Positions 8,586 through 15,763 of a stretch of 64,000 nucleotides of DNA are shown here, in pieces (the first letter of the stretch is position 1; each line of letters starts with the position of its first letter). The translations under genes were made by a program, and so were the position numbers. Origin of the DNA: JANWJE01 sp044326545. GTDB lineage: Bacteria > Chlamydiota > Chlamydiia > Chlamydiales > Parachlamydiaceae. The stretch spans positions 1-64,000 of the forward strand of contig JBIRBM010000007.1 of assembly GCA_044326545.1 (NCBI GenBank). The letters are read 5' to 3'. The notes beneath the pieces were generated by a model. It was not told where the DNA came from. It ran no database searches and saw nothing but the letters and a program-made list of their open reading frames with translations.

Positions 8586-10193
8586 TTAGCGACGAAAGAG
8601 GGCTTGCTTCACTATATTAGTGATTAAACGGCGATTCAACGGTAAACCTGAAAAGGAACTTGAGGGTCTGCCATCGCCTTGGCTATCTTTTATCTTTGGA
8701 TGGAGGGTCCTTTTAGGAGTCGGAGTTGTCTGTTTGGTTGGGTTGAAGGAAACCTTTTGGTGCTTAGCACTGTGAGAAGGCCCGTGTTTATGTTGAGCCA
8801 TCATGACCTCATCGACAATTTTTTGAGTCTCCGCATCTAAATCATCTAAATCATGTTCAGGTGGCAATCCGTTCAAGGGAGCTTTTTGGTTCTTCTTATC
8901 AATGTGAGAAAATTTGTGTTTATGTTGGGCTATGACCTCATCGACAATTTTTTGAGTCTCTGGATCTAAATCATCTAAATCATGTTCAGGTGGCAATCCG
9001 TCATCTGTTTTGTTTAATTTTTTCTTCTCAGTCTGCTCATCGATTGGTGTTAGGGTGAGCGATGGATTCATTACAACAGAATTTTTTTTGATGTTTTTTT
9101 GCATTTGAATCATCTTCCTGTAAGAAGAGGGGTGCGTCAGAGGAATCGTTCTTTGGAATGGAGTGGAAATAGGCAGCTGGGTTGAATTTTGTTGAGGGGG
9201 AAAAGAGGGCTTGACTTTGGAGCTAAGGATTTCGTTTCCTAAGCGATTGATTTCTTCACGATTTTCTTCAGATTTAATCTCGGGAACATGAGATTCTTTT
9301 GAATGATTGCGTCTTGCTTTTCTTGTTGTGATGGGGTTTGATGCGTTAAGGGAGGGAGGGAGGATGAACTGGTTCTTCTGAGTTAAATAGTCAAGTAAGA
9401 TCTCTTTAGAAATGAAATGGAATTGACGAAAATAGTTCCTGCACCATTTCTGCAGCTCAATTTTCTTGAAAATCGGAGCATTTACGTCAATTTTTTTTCT
9501 GCTTCTTAAAACCAAGGCTTGCGATTCTTGTTCGTTTCTCTTTTCCGGGGTGGGGGTGACTCTCGTTTGATTGGCAGTTAAAGAGCGACGCAATAATTTA
9601 AGCCTGTTGTTGCTCAGACCTAAAGGTTGATTCTTCAAAACTGCTTGAGAATCTGGGCGATTCTTTCTTTTTTGTTTGAGTCGAGGTCTTTTCAATTTGA
9701 AAGGCTCGCGATGATGGGGCATCACTGTTTTAGTATCCTGAGGTGTAGAATGAATCTCTTCTTCAACCTCGCTTATTATGCCTTCTTCCTCAGCAGGTGT
9801 AGTTTCAGATAAGTAATTGGTTAATGCATTGAAATCAGGGCGTGTATTTTTAAGTTCTTCGGTATCCTCATGGGGGCAGAAATCCGCAGAAGAATGTGTG
9901 GCTGTAATCCCTTGATTATCGATGGTAAATCCCCCTTCTAATGGACGCTGTAATAATTCTTTTTTTAAAAGTATCACAGCCACTTTTGCTGCAGTCTCTT
10001 CCATTTTTTGAACGCTGAGATTGTTGTGATCCGATGAAGAAGTGCCGCCTTGACCTTCAATCGGGTGTCTTAACACCGTCACTCTGAATTCTCGATTTTG
10101 TATCGTGATCAATCCTTTTTGATTTTCTGTATCGATGGCAATAAAAACTTGGTGTGTAGCTAAAAGATTGCGGTCTTCGTTGGAAATTAGCAT
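8586..10193 (-). CDS. hypothetical protein with internal repeat, Lys/Pro-rich
   Basis: I do not recognise this 535-residue protein. The first 110 residues look folded (FIAIDTENQKGLITIQNREF). The remainder is low in hydrophobics, rich in Lys, Pro, Ser and Gln, and probably disordered. Near the C-terminus an acidic unit occurs twice (GLPPEHDLDDLD-x-ETQKIVDEV followed by a His/Lys-rich spacer), encoded by near-identical DNA at about 8780-8873 and 8910-9001. There is no signal peptide or membrane segment. An N-terminal globular part with a long basic disordered tail would suit a secreted effector or a nucleic-acid binder, but neither is shown. The ATG at 10193 has only a weak GGTT upstream. Confidence 0.6.
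   Translation of the reverse strand: MLISNEDRNLLATHQVFIAIDTENQKGLITIQNREFRVTVLRHPIEGQGGTSSSDHNNLSVQKMEETAAKVAVILLKKELLQRPLEGGFTIDNQGITATHSSADFCPHEDTEELKNTRPDFNALTNYLSETTPAEEEGIISEVEEEIHSTPQDTKTVMPHHREPFKLKRPRLKQKRKNRPDSQAVLKNQPLGLSNNRLKLLRRSLTANQTRVTPTPEKRNEQESQALVLRSRKKIDVNAPIFKKIELQKWCRNYFRQFHFISKEILLDYLTQKNQFILPPSLNASNPITTRKARRNHSKESHVPEIKSEENREEINRLGNEILSSKVKPSFPPQQNSTQLPISTPFQRTIPLTHPSSYRKMIQMQKNIKKNSVVMNPSLTLTPIDEQTEKKKLNKTDDGLPPEHDLDDLDPETQKIVDEVIAQHKHKFSHIDKKNQKAPLNGLPPEHDLDDLDAETQKIVDEVMMAQHKHGPSHSAKHQKVSFNPTKQTTPTPKRTLHPKIKDSQGDGRPSSSFSGLPLNRRLITNIVKQALFRR
8780..9001 (-). repeat. two direct repeats of about 94 bp within a coding region
   Basis: Positions 8780-8873 and 8910-9001 are near-identical and in frame. 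Each encodes the acidic GLPPEHDLDDLD motif and the following helix. The near identity at DNA level points to recent duplication. Confidence 0.75.
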
Positions 10194-10355
10194 ATTAACC
10201 TATTTAATTAATAAATGTTTGTTTTTGTTATTTTTTATTATAAAAAAATAATATTTAAAAAACATCAAAATAATTAATTTGTATTTTATGGCGCGAGATT
10301 TAATTGGTGATAATTTAATGAAGAGGGAGGGAGATGTTTGACGTGTTGAAGAATT

Positions 10356-10718
10356 TCACTCTTCAGAAGAAGTTTTTGAAAGAAAGAGTTCTTTAATGAC
10401 GACAAGCCCTCCTCCTATGATGAGAAGAAGAGGGAGCAAATTAGCAAAGATGTTCCCGGCAAATGTAATAAAGCCCAAGATTGCCACAACAAGAAGGGTA
10501 AGAAAAAAATCGACTCGACGTCCGGTTAAATATTGTCTGACCGCAAATGTAAAACCAAGGGCAAATAAAATACCTGGCCACCACTGTCCGGTGTAAAATA
10601 AAAAACCCAAAAAAATAAGAAATAGGCCATTTGAGATGATATCGGCTTTTTTCTTTGGAAAACGAGGGGAGATGTTCATACAAGACTCTTTGATAAAAGA
10701 TAAAAATTCTCGAAACAT
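10356..10718 (-). CDS. small multi-pass membrane protein
   Basis: This 120-residue protein has three to four hydrophobic stretches (about residues 31-50, 49-64, 70-90 and 91-107) separated by a basic loop (RQYLTGRRVDF). It ends SKTSSEE. The start is supported by AGGGGA eight bases upstream of the ATG at 10718. An overlapping frame beginning seven bases earlier uses the same start region but encodes no recognisable protein. The spacing resembles small bacterial membrane proteins of the LiaI/DUF5668 type, but I cannot assign it. It is followed by the 535-residue hypothetical on the same strand, 160 bp away. Confidence 0.6.
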   Translation of the reverse strand: MFREFLSFIKESCMNISPRFPKKKADIISNGLFLIFLGFLFYTGQWWPGILFALGFTFAVRQYLTGRRVDFFLTLLVVAILGFITFAGNIFANLLPLLLIIGGGLVVIKELFLSKTSSEE

Positions 10719-11055
10719 TTCCCATCCCCTAGAGGATGTCTAAAATTTCAGCTGGCCTTTGTTTACAATTTTAATGAATGCAAGACACAAGTCAATCTTT
10801 TTGTTGCATCACACCTAATCCTATTCGATCAAAGATGGGATGAGTCATTCTCTTTTTTAATTTAAATCGAATTTATTTTTAGATTAGTTAATCTATAATT
10901 AAATATTTTTATTTACAAATAATTTTATTTTTTTGTATTATTTATTTATATGGATTTGGTTGTTATTAACAGCTTTCGATGAAATCAATATTTCACATAA
11001 AAGCTAATTTAATTTTAATAAATGATTGAAAAACAAAAATAAGAGAGGGTTTTTA
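10719..11055. other. AT-rich divergent intergenic region
   Basis: These 337 bp separate two divergently transcribed genes and must hold both promoters. The sequence from about 10855 to 11040 is extremely AT-rich (runs of TTAATTTAAAT and ATTTTATT). No repeat family or RNA gene is recognised, and I do not assign a specific promoter. Confidence 0.4.
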
Positions 11056-11565
11056 ATGAATCCAGTTCAAATCGACGTTCCAAATATTGAATTAATGCAT
11101 AATAGCAGCCAAACGCTTTCTTGGGGAGAGATTGTGGTTGACACGGCTAAGGCAGCCAAAGGGACTTGTGATCCGGTCTCTGAAGGGATGGGATGCTGTC
11201 TAGGGGCGATATGTTGCGTTGGAGCGGCCGTTGCTTCAGCAGCAGCTGAAGCAGATGATAATAAGCATCACGGGCGCAGGGGGCATCATCATCATCGGAC
11301 TCATCATGGGCATTGCGAAACGCGCAAAGAACAAGAAAGAAGGGAAAGAGAGGAGATGGGATGCGCATTTGCAACCGGATATTGTCTTGGAGATTGCGTA
11401 ATAGATAGTCTCTCCGGTTTAGTGGGTGGAGTTGCCGGAGTCATTCGAGCAACTGCATTGACGATCTTCAATCGAAAACCAAAACGTGAAGATCCGGTTT
11501 TCATTTATAGCCGCAAAGAGATTGATGAGATTGATCTGTGCGATTCTTGCAAATGCCGATGTTGA
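11056..11565 (+). CDS. small Cys/His-rich protein, candidate metal binder
   Basis: This protein has 169 residues if started at the ATG at 11056, which has AGAGAGGG seven bases upstream. A longer frame from a TTG at 11026 lacks a ribosome site. The middle carries paired cysteines (GMGCCLGAICCVG), then a His/Arg cluster (HHGRRGHHHHRTHHGHC), a charged Arg/Glu helix, a second Cys-containing Gly/Ala-rich hydrophobic stretch (GCAFATGYCLGDC) and a C-terminal CDSCKCRC. I do not recognise a family. The two small-residue hydrophobic stretches could insert in a membrane as a hairpin, and the Cys/His clusters suggest metal binding or disulphide cross-linking. It is followed by a good intrinsic terminator, so it is probably a single-gene transcript. 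Confidence 0.65.
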   Translation: MNPVQIDVPNIELMHNSSQTLSWGEIVVDTAKAAKGTCDPVSEGMGCCLGAICCVGAAVASAAAEADDNKHHGRRGHHHHRTHHGHCETRKEQERREREEMGCAFATGYCLGDCVIDSLSGLVGGVAGVIRATALTIFNRKPKREDPVFIYSRKEIDEIDLCDSCKCRC

Positions 11566-11616
11566 TAATATGCACCCATTTAAATAGGCATAAGCCTGCC
11601 AAATGACCTTTTTAGT

Positions 11617-11650
11617 ACGCCATGTCAATTTAACTGACGTGGCGTTTTTA
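11617..11650 (+). terminator. intrinsic terminator of the Cys/His-rich gene
   Basis: The 11-bp arms ACGCCATGTCA (11617-11627) and TGACGTGGCGT (11635-11645) pair with a single G-U wobble, enclose a 7-nt loop and are followed by TTTTA. Confidence 0.75.
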
Positions 11651-11869
11651 ATTTATCGATCCATTTTAAAGAGAGGTCGACTTGTATTGGGAACATTCTT
11701 TCATATTGCAAAAATTGTTTGTGAGTGTATAGCGGATTTTAGCAAACACATCATCGGATCAAAGATATTGAACAAGTTCTTAATCCAGGATGACATCCAC
11801 ACATCATCTCTTTTGGGAATTGCGATTTTTCTGTAGACTGTTATATGATTTTTAGTTTCATCTAAAAAA

Positions 11870-12028
11870 CTCACCTTAGGCAAAATCTGATTAGGGCTAT
11901 TTTGACCTATTCTAAGCATCTTTTAGAAAGACTGCCTCATCAATACCTTAGGCTATTGACTTCGACACCCTTTCTAAAATCTGCATAGGCTATATCAAAA
12001 ATCCCTAACCAGTTTTGCGTAAGGTGAG
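11870..12028. mobile_element. MITE family A, copy 2 (159 bp)
   Basis: The ends are CTCACCTTAGGCAAAATCTG and, inverted, CTCACCTTACGCAAAACTGG. The flanking direct repeats are TAAAAAA (11863-11869 and 12029-12035), 7 bp. The interior matches copy 1 at 3394-3555 closely (for example CTATTTTGACCTATTCTAAG). It is non-coding and palindromic. Confidence 0.8.
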
Positions 12029-12055
12029 TAAAAAATAAAAAATTGAGTCGACAGA

Positions 12056-13387
12056 ATGCTTGCGTTTTATCAATTTGTGAATCGACCTTTTCAATCATTG
12101 GCTGTTATTCATCATGACAATCGGTTCAGGGCTTTTATTTACTGGCATAGATTGAATACGTCTCCTTGTTTTGTTTACCTCATAGCAGGCGCTTTGGCTG
12201 CAACCGGATCAGCGCTGATGAGTTGCCCAAAAAAAATAGGGTTAACAACTTATGGAGCCCCGTTTGTCTTAACGGGAGGCTTTATGATCACCTTGATTGG
12301 CATGGCATCCCTTTATGCAGGTCATCAGGTAGGGGAGGGGCAAGGCTCTTTAACGGTTCTTCAAATGGATATTCAACAGCTTGAGGAAGCCGGTGATTAT
12401 CCACAGGCGTTAAAGATCGCACGCAATCGCTATGAAGAATCGCGCAAAATCGGAATGCCTCAACAAGCAGCACATTTTTTGCAGGTCGTGAAGCGATTGG
12501 AAGAAGAACTCCTGACCTTAGGTTCTTCAAGACTCCTTTTCGATGAGCATGGTCAGCCAAGGGTTAAGCTGCTGCAACTTTTAGAATGTGTAGGAATGGA
12601 ACCTTTACATCCAACAGAAAAAGCTGTGATCCAAATCAATGATTGGGCACAAAAGCATCTTTTGCGAAAAGGTGAGCGGTGGCAGGAGCAGACAGATCGA
12701 TTTGAAGAATTAAAGCCCAAAATAAAACCGTTATTAACTGAATTAGGGTTTGTAGATGCGACCTTTCCACGCTTTAAGGAATACCAAGGAGCGATTGTAC
12801 ACGGAGCTCTTTTACCCAGGGTTCGCCTTCGCCTGCATGATCTTGTTCAGCAATGGAAGATGGGGGTGAGGTTTTCCCGGCTCTATTTCTTGAGCAGTGA
12901 GCGTCCCCTAGACATTCAACAAGAAAACGACAAGAGTTTTCTTGATGATACGAGGTCGTTATTAAAAATAAAAAAAGATTGGTTGCCTCCTTTAGAGTTT
13001 CCAAAAACTGAAAGTGAAATGACTCGATTAGTCTGGGAGCAATCCGACATTCCAGAAGAGATGCGAAACAATGTAGAAGTGTGTTTTGTGAATGCGTCAA
13101 TGAAAAAAGATTCAAAGGGTGAAAAAACGATCCGTCCCACAACAGATGAGACTGTGGAAGCTTGGTTGAAAACTTCTCCCCCTATTGGGCGCTATTTAGC
13201 TATAACAAATGCCCCATATACCAATCGGCAAGACTTCGTGATACGATCCCTATCGCCTCCTGAATATGGTTTTGATACAGTGGGATCGGCGGCAAGCGAA
13301 CAAGAAAAAATGGCGATTTTTCTCGATGAACTGGCTCGATTCATTTTCCAGACGAAACAAATATCTGAAAAACAACACAGAATTTAG
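12056..13387 (+). CDS. hypothetical protein with N-terminal membrane hairpin
   Basis: This 443-residue protein has two hydrophobic segments at about residues 38-57 (FVYLIAGALAATGSALM) and 66-88 (APFVLTGGFMITLIGMASLY) separated by a short basic turn, giving a membrane hairpin. A soluble helical part follows that begins with a TPR-like stretch (LEEAGDYPQALKIARNRYEE). I do not recognise a family. The hairpin plus cytosolic domain resembles chlamydial inclusion membrane proteins, which is inference. The ATG at 12056 has no clear Shine-Dalgarno and lies just past a MITE. The stop codon TAG at 13385-13387 belongs to the left border of another MITE, so the C-terminus may have been shortened by that insertion. 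Confidence 0.6.
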   Translation: MLAFYQFVNRPFQSLAVIHHDNRFRAFIYWHRLNTSPCFVYLIAGALAATGSALMSCPKKIGLTTYGAPFVLTGGFMITLIGMASLYAGHQVGEGQGSLTVLQMDIQQLEEAGDYPQALKIARNRYEESRKIGMPQQAAHFLQVVKRLEEELLTLGSSRLLFDEHGQPRVKLLQLLECVGMEPLHPTEKAVIQINDWAQKHLLRKGERWQEQTDRFEELKPKIKPLLTELGFVDATFPRFKEYQGAIVHGALLPRVRLRLHDLVQQWKMGVRFSRLYFLSSERPLDIQQENDKSFLDDTRSLLKIKKDWLPPLEFPKTESEMTRLVWEQSDIPEEMRNNVEVCFVNASMKKDSKGEKTIRPTTDETVEAWLKTSPPIGRYLAITNAPYTNRQDFVIRSLSPPEYGFDTVGSAASEQEKMAIFLDELARFIFQTKQISEKQHRI

Positions 13388-13496
13388 GGCGTGTCATCAA
13401 TTGCTAATAGCCTCTATTCAAGATGATTTCTCAAGGCGGTGGCGACATCGCTTGGAAAGAACTTGAATAAATTCATTATCAATTGATGACACGCCC
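13387..13496. mobile_element. MITE family B, copy 1 (110 bp, TA-flanked)
   Basis: The inverted ends GGGCGTGTCATCAATTG (13387-13403 and the complement at 13480-13496) are perfect over 17 bp and flanked by TA on both sides (13385-13386 and 13497-13498). The interior has a second palindrome around TATTCAAG and CTTGAATAA. Copy 2 is at 26344-26442. A TA duplication is typical of elements mobilised by IS630/Tc1-mariner transposases, which is established for that group; the link here is inference. Confidence 0.8.
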
Positions 13497-13568
13497 TAGG
13501 TGAGTTTGTAATTGTTTTAAATCTGATTTTGAGTTAAAATTGATTTATTAATGAATAAAGGTATAACT

Positions 13569-14285
13569 ATGTTAGAGATAAAAAAAACATTAATCGAATC
13601 TTTTATCGCTCCCCTTCCAGGAGAGGGCAGAATTGGCGTTGTCTCATTATTTATCGTATGTGAGAATCATTCTCGTTTGAAGAAGCTGAATTTAGATCAC
13701 TTATCGCCTGAAGAGCGATCAGCCCAACTAAAAATATGGGGCAAAGAGCATCGCTTTGTTCTTGTGATAGAAAAAGGGGATACGGTTTTTGCTCACGCTC
13801 ATTCAAAGTATGCTGCTCAACTTCAAAATTTAGATGATGTTTCCCTAAATAATAGAAAAATTCAGGTTGTCCTCAAAACTTTGTCGGATCAAGAAGCTGA
13901 CTTAATCGCTGCAATTGGCGAGCAGTTTGAAAAACACGTTCTTCTTGTTGTAGATAACGAGGTAGATGATGACAATGCAGGGCAATATACCGTGAAACCG
14001 GACATGTTTGCCCCGGCTCGAGCTGTTGAAGAGGAGCTATCTGTTGTTCATTCCCTCTCTCCATCTCTTTTTGCCGTTCAAAAAATAAAACATGATTTTT
14101 CTGCTCTTATCTTAAAGTGTTTAAAGGAGTTGGAGCGAGAACGCACGGAATTGAAAGAAAGGTTGAAAGCTGACGAAAAATATTTCGATATAAAAAACAA
14201 CGAAATAAAAAGAGCGATCGGGAGGTGGACGATTCACCAACAGGAAAGCAAACAGAAAAATCGTGCTGATGTCGTATTGCAGTAG
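13569..14285 (+). CDS. hypothetical soluble protein with C-terminal coiled coil
   Basis: I do not recognise this protein of 238 residues. I start at the ATG at 13569, with AAAGG nine bases upstream; an in-frame ATG at 13551 lacks a ribosome site. Residues 1-140 are mixed alpha/beta with no membrane segment (RIGVVSLFIVCE; FVLVIEKGDTVFAHAHSKYA). The last 70 residues form a charged helix (KCLKELERERTELKERLKADEK) likely to be coiled coil. It sits between two MITE-rich stretches and is convergent with the gene ending at 14397. Confidence 0.6.
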   Translation: MLEIKKTLIESFIAPLPGEGRIGVVSLFIVCENHSRLKKLNLDHLSPEERSAQLKIWGKEHRFVLVIEKGDTVFAHAHSKYAAQLQNLDDVSLNNRKIQVVLKTLSDQEADLIAAIGEQFEKHVLLVVDNEVDDDNAGQYTVKPDMFAPARAVEEELSVVHSLSPSLFAVQKIKHDFSALILKCLKELERERTELKERLKADEKYFDIKNNEIKRAIGRWTIHQQESKQKNRADVVLQ

Positions 14286-14396
14286 ACGTTAACGACATCT
14301 ATTTTTTGTCTTTTGACTGCTTAAGGTGAGTGCGTAACCTCCATTTCTCACTGACCTTAGGCGCCGATCCATATTTGGATACCAGAAAAATTCTCG

Positions 14397-15656
14397 CTAG
14401 TCTGCAAGAAAATCGGGGTAATCGCCTTTAATGAACCTTAAGATTTGATCAGTCCGTGCTTTAATTTCACCATCATTGCTCGGGCCAAACAACACTGTCC
14501 ATGATGTTTGAGGTGTTTGGTTGGCATCGGCGCTTGTTTGAATGTCTTGAGTCATAAACGTGTAATGTTCCCCATCAGAATTTTCTAGGAAATAAAGAGC
14601 CCCTCGTAGTTCTTTTGGAATAGGGGAGGATAGGGGAATATCTGTGATGGCTCTTTCATTTTTCTCTTTTTGATACGTCTGATGTTCCAATTTTGCGTCA
14701 TCTTCTCCAAAAAGAAGAGTGTCATAATCGGCAGCTTGATAACAGATAAACACATCTAATCCCACCTCTTGCAGATCTCTGACTGTTTCCGTCCGTATTT
14801 CTTTCCTCCATTTTTTCGCCTCATAGTCCCCATCGACTTTGATTTGTTTTAAGCAGAGGCGTAAAGGTTCGCAAGGCAGTTCTGATAAAAAAATTGCCTT
14901 AGCTTTAAGGTTGTATTTAAAACCAAAAGAGAGAGAGGTGAGAAGATATTTTTCAAAAGCGGCTTGAATGGAAATGCAGACCGTGGTACAAAAATCTCGA
15001 TCTCCTTGTAGAATAGCCGATCCATTGCTCATCTCCTTTAGAAATTTTTCTTGAGCGGCTCTTTCTTTTTCACTAAATTTCACATACTTAAACGTCTGTT
15101 GCAGTGTCGAGCTGATTTCTTTACAAAAATCATGGATAAAAGTGTTTTGGATCGAGTATGGACGCAGGTTGGATCGAGGATGATGAAAAGAGGCTTTCTC
15201 ATTTTTGAGAGATGTTTCAGTTTCTATAGGAGTTGAAAAGAAAAACCAACGAACGAGGATGACGATAGCGGTAGCAGCAGTGAGTGTGTTTTTATTGAGG
15301 GGCTCATTCAATAATGTTGACAGAATATGCTGGTATAAAAAAAATAATCCTCCAACAACGACGACGTTGATGAGGATTTCATTGAATATTCGACTTTCAT
15401 GGTTAAGTTTTTTAGGAAGTTGAGAGAGTCTTTTTTCCAAATAGTGAGCCAGATCATTTGTTTTCTTTAAGACAAAAAAATGAAGAGCGATGCAGCTTGT
15501 CTTCTGGATCAACGATTGTTTTGTGGCGTTTAAGGTAAAATTTTTTATCAGCTGGCTGCCATATTCGATCCATTCATTCGATAAGGAAAACGTCTTGAGG
15601 AAAGAGTACCCAAAATGGGTTTTGAATGCGGATTGAAATGAATGGATATCAATCAT
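14397..15656 (-). CDS. Inc-like membrane module fused to a globular C-terminal domain
   Basis: This 419-residue protein has hydrophobic segments near residues 50-65, 93-115 and 123-140, with the linker EPLNKNTLTAATAIVILVRW before the third. These lie at the same spacing as in the coiled-coil Inc-like proteins at 587, 1864, 3686 and 29712. Instead of a coiled coil, residues 165-419 look globular: mixed helices and strands, LDVFICYQAADYDTLLFGED, GALYFLENSDGEHYTFMTQD and SWTVLFGPSNDGEIKARTD. I do not recognise this domain. The protein is most simply read as the same membrane anchor with a different cytosolic payload. No strong Shine-Dalgarno precedes the ATG at 15656. It lies 107 bp downstream of uvrA on the same strand. 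Confidence 0.65.
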   Translation of the reverse strand: MIDIHSFQSAFKTHFGYSFLKTFSLSNEWIEYGSQLIKNFTLNATKQSLIQKTSCIALHFFVLKKTNDLAHYLEKRLSQLPKKLNHESRIFNEILINVVVVGGLFFLYQHILSTLLNEPLNKNTLTAATAIVILVRWFFFSTPIETETSLKNEKASFHHPRSNLRPYSIQNTFIHDFCKEISSTLQQTFKYVKFSEKERAAQEKFLKEMSNGSAILQGDRDFCTTVCISIQAAFEKYLLTSLSFGFKYNLKAKAIFLSELPCEPLRLCLKQIKVDGDYEAKKWRKEIRTETVRDLQEVGLDVFICYQAADYDTLLFGEDDAKLEHQTYQKEKNERAITDIPLSSPIPKELRGALYFLENSDGEHYTFMTQDIQTSADANQTPQTSWTVLFGPSNDGEIKARTDQILRFIKGDYPDFLAD

Positions 15657-15763
15657 TTTAGACGTTTTGTAAATTCTTTTGGGAGAGATTCATTAAAGCT
15701 TCACCTTACGTATCAATCCGAAAATTTAAGCTTGATCTAGGATAAAATGTTTTTTCTTAACAA

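Larger units (their letters stand above)
11566..12055. other. intergenic region with terminator, repeats and a MITE
   Basis: This stretch contains the terminator at 11617-11650, a degenerate repeat copy around 11700-11790 (GGATCAAAGATATTGAACAAGTTCTTA, related to 5277-5301 and 26509-26540) and the MITE at 11870-12028. The next gene starts 27 bp after the MITE, so the MITE end forms part of its upstream region. No gene is seen. Confidence 0.5.

Noticed and set aside
10441..10725. 94-codon frame starting seven bases before the small membrane protein gene
   Set aside because: The overlapping frame encodes a strongly hydrophobic regular membrane protein with a good ribosome site; this one is out-of-frame noise.
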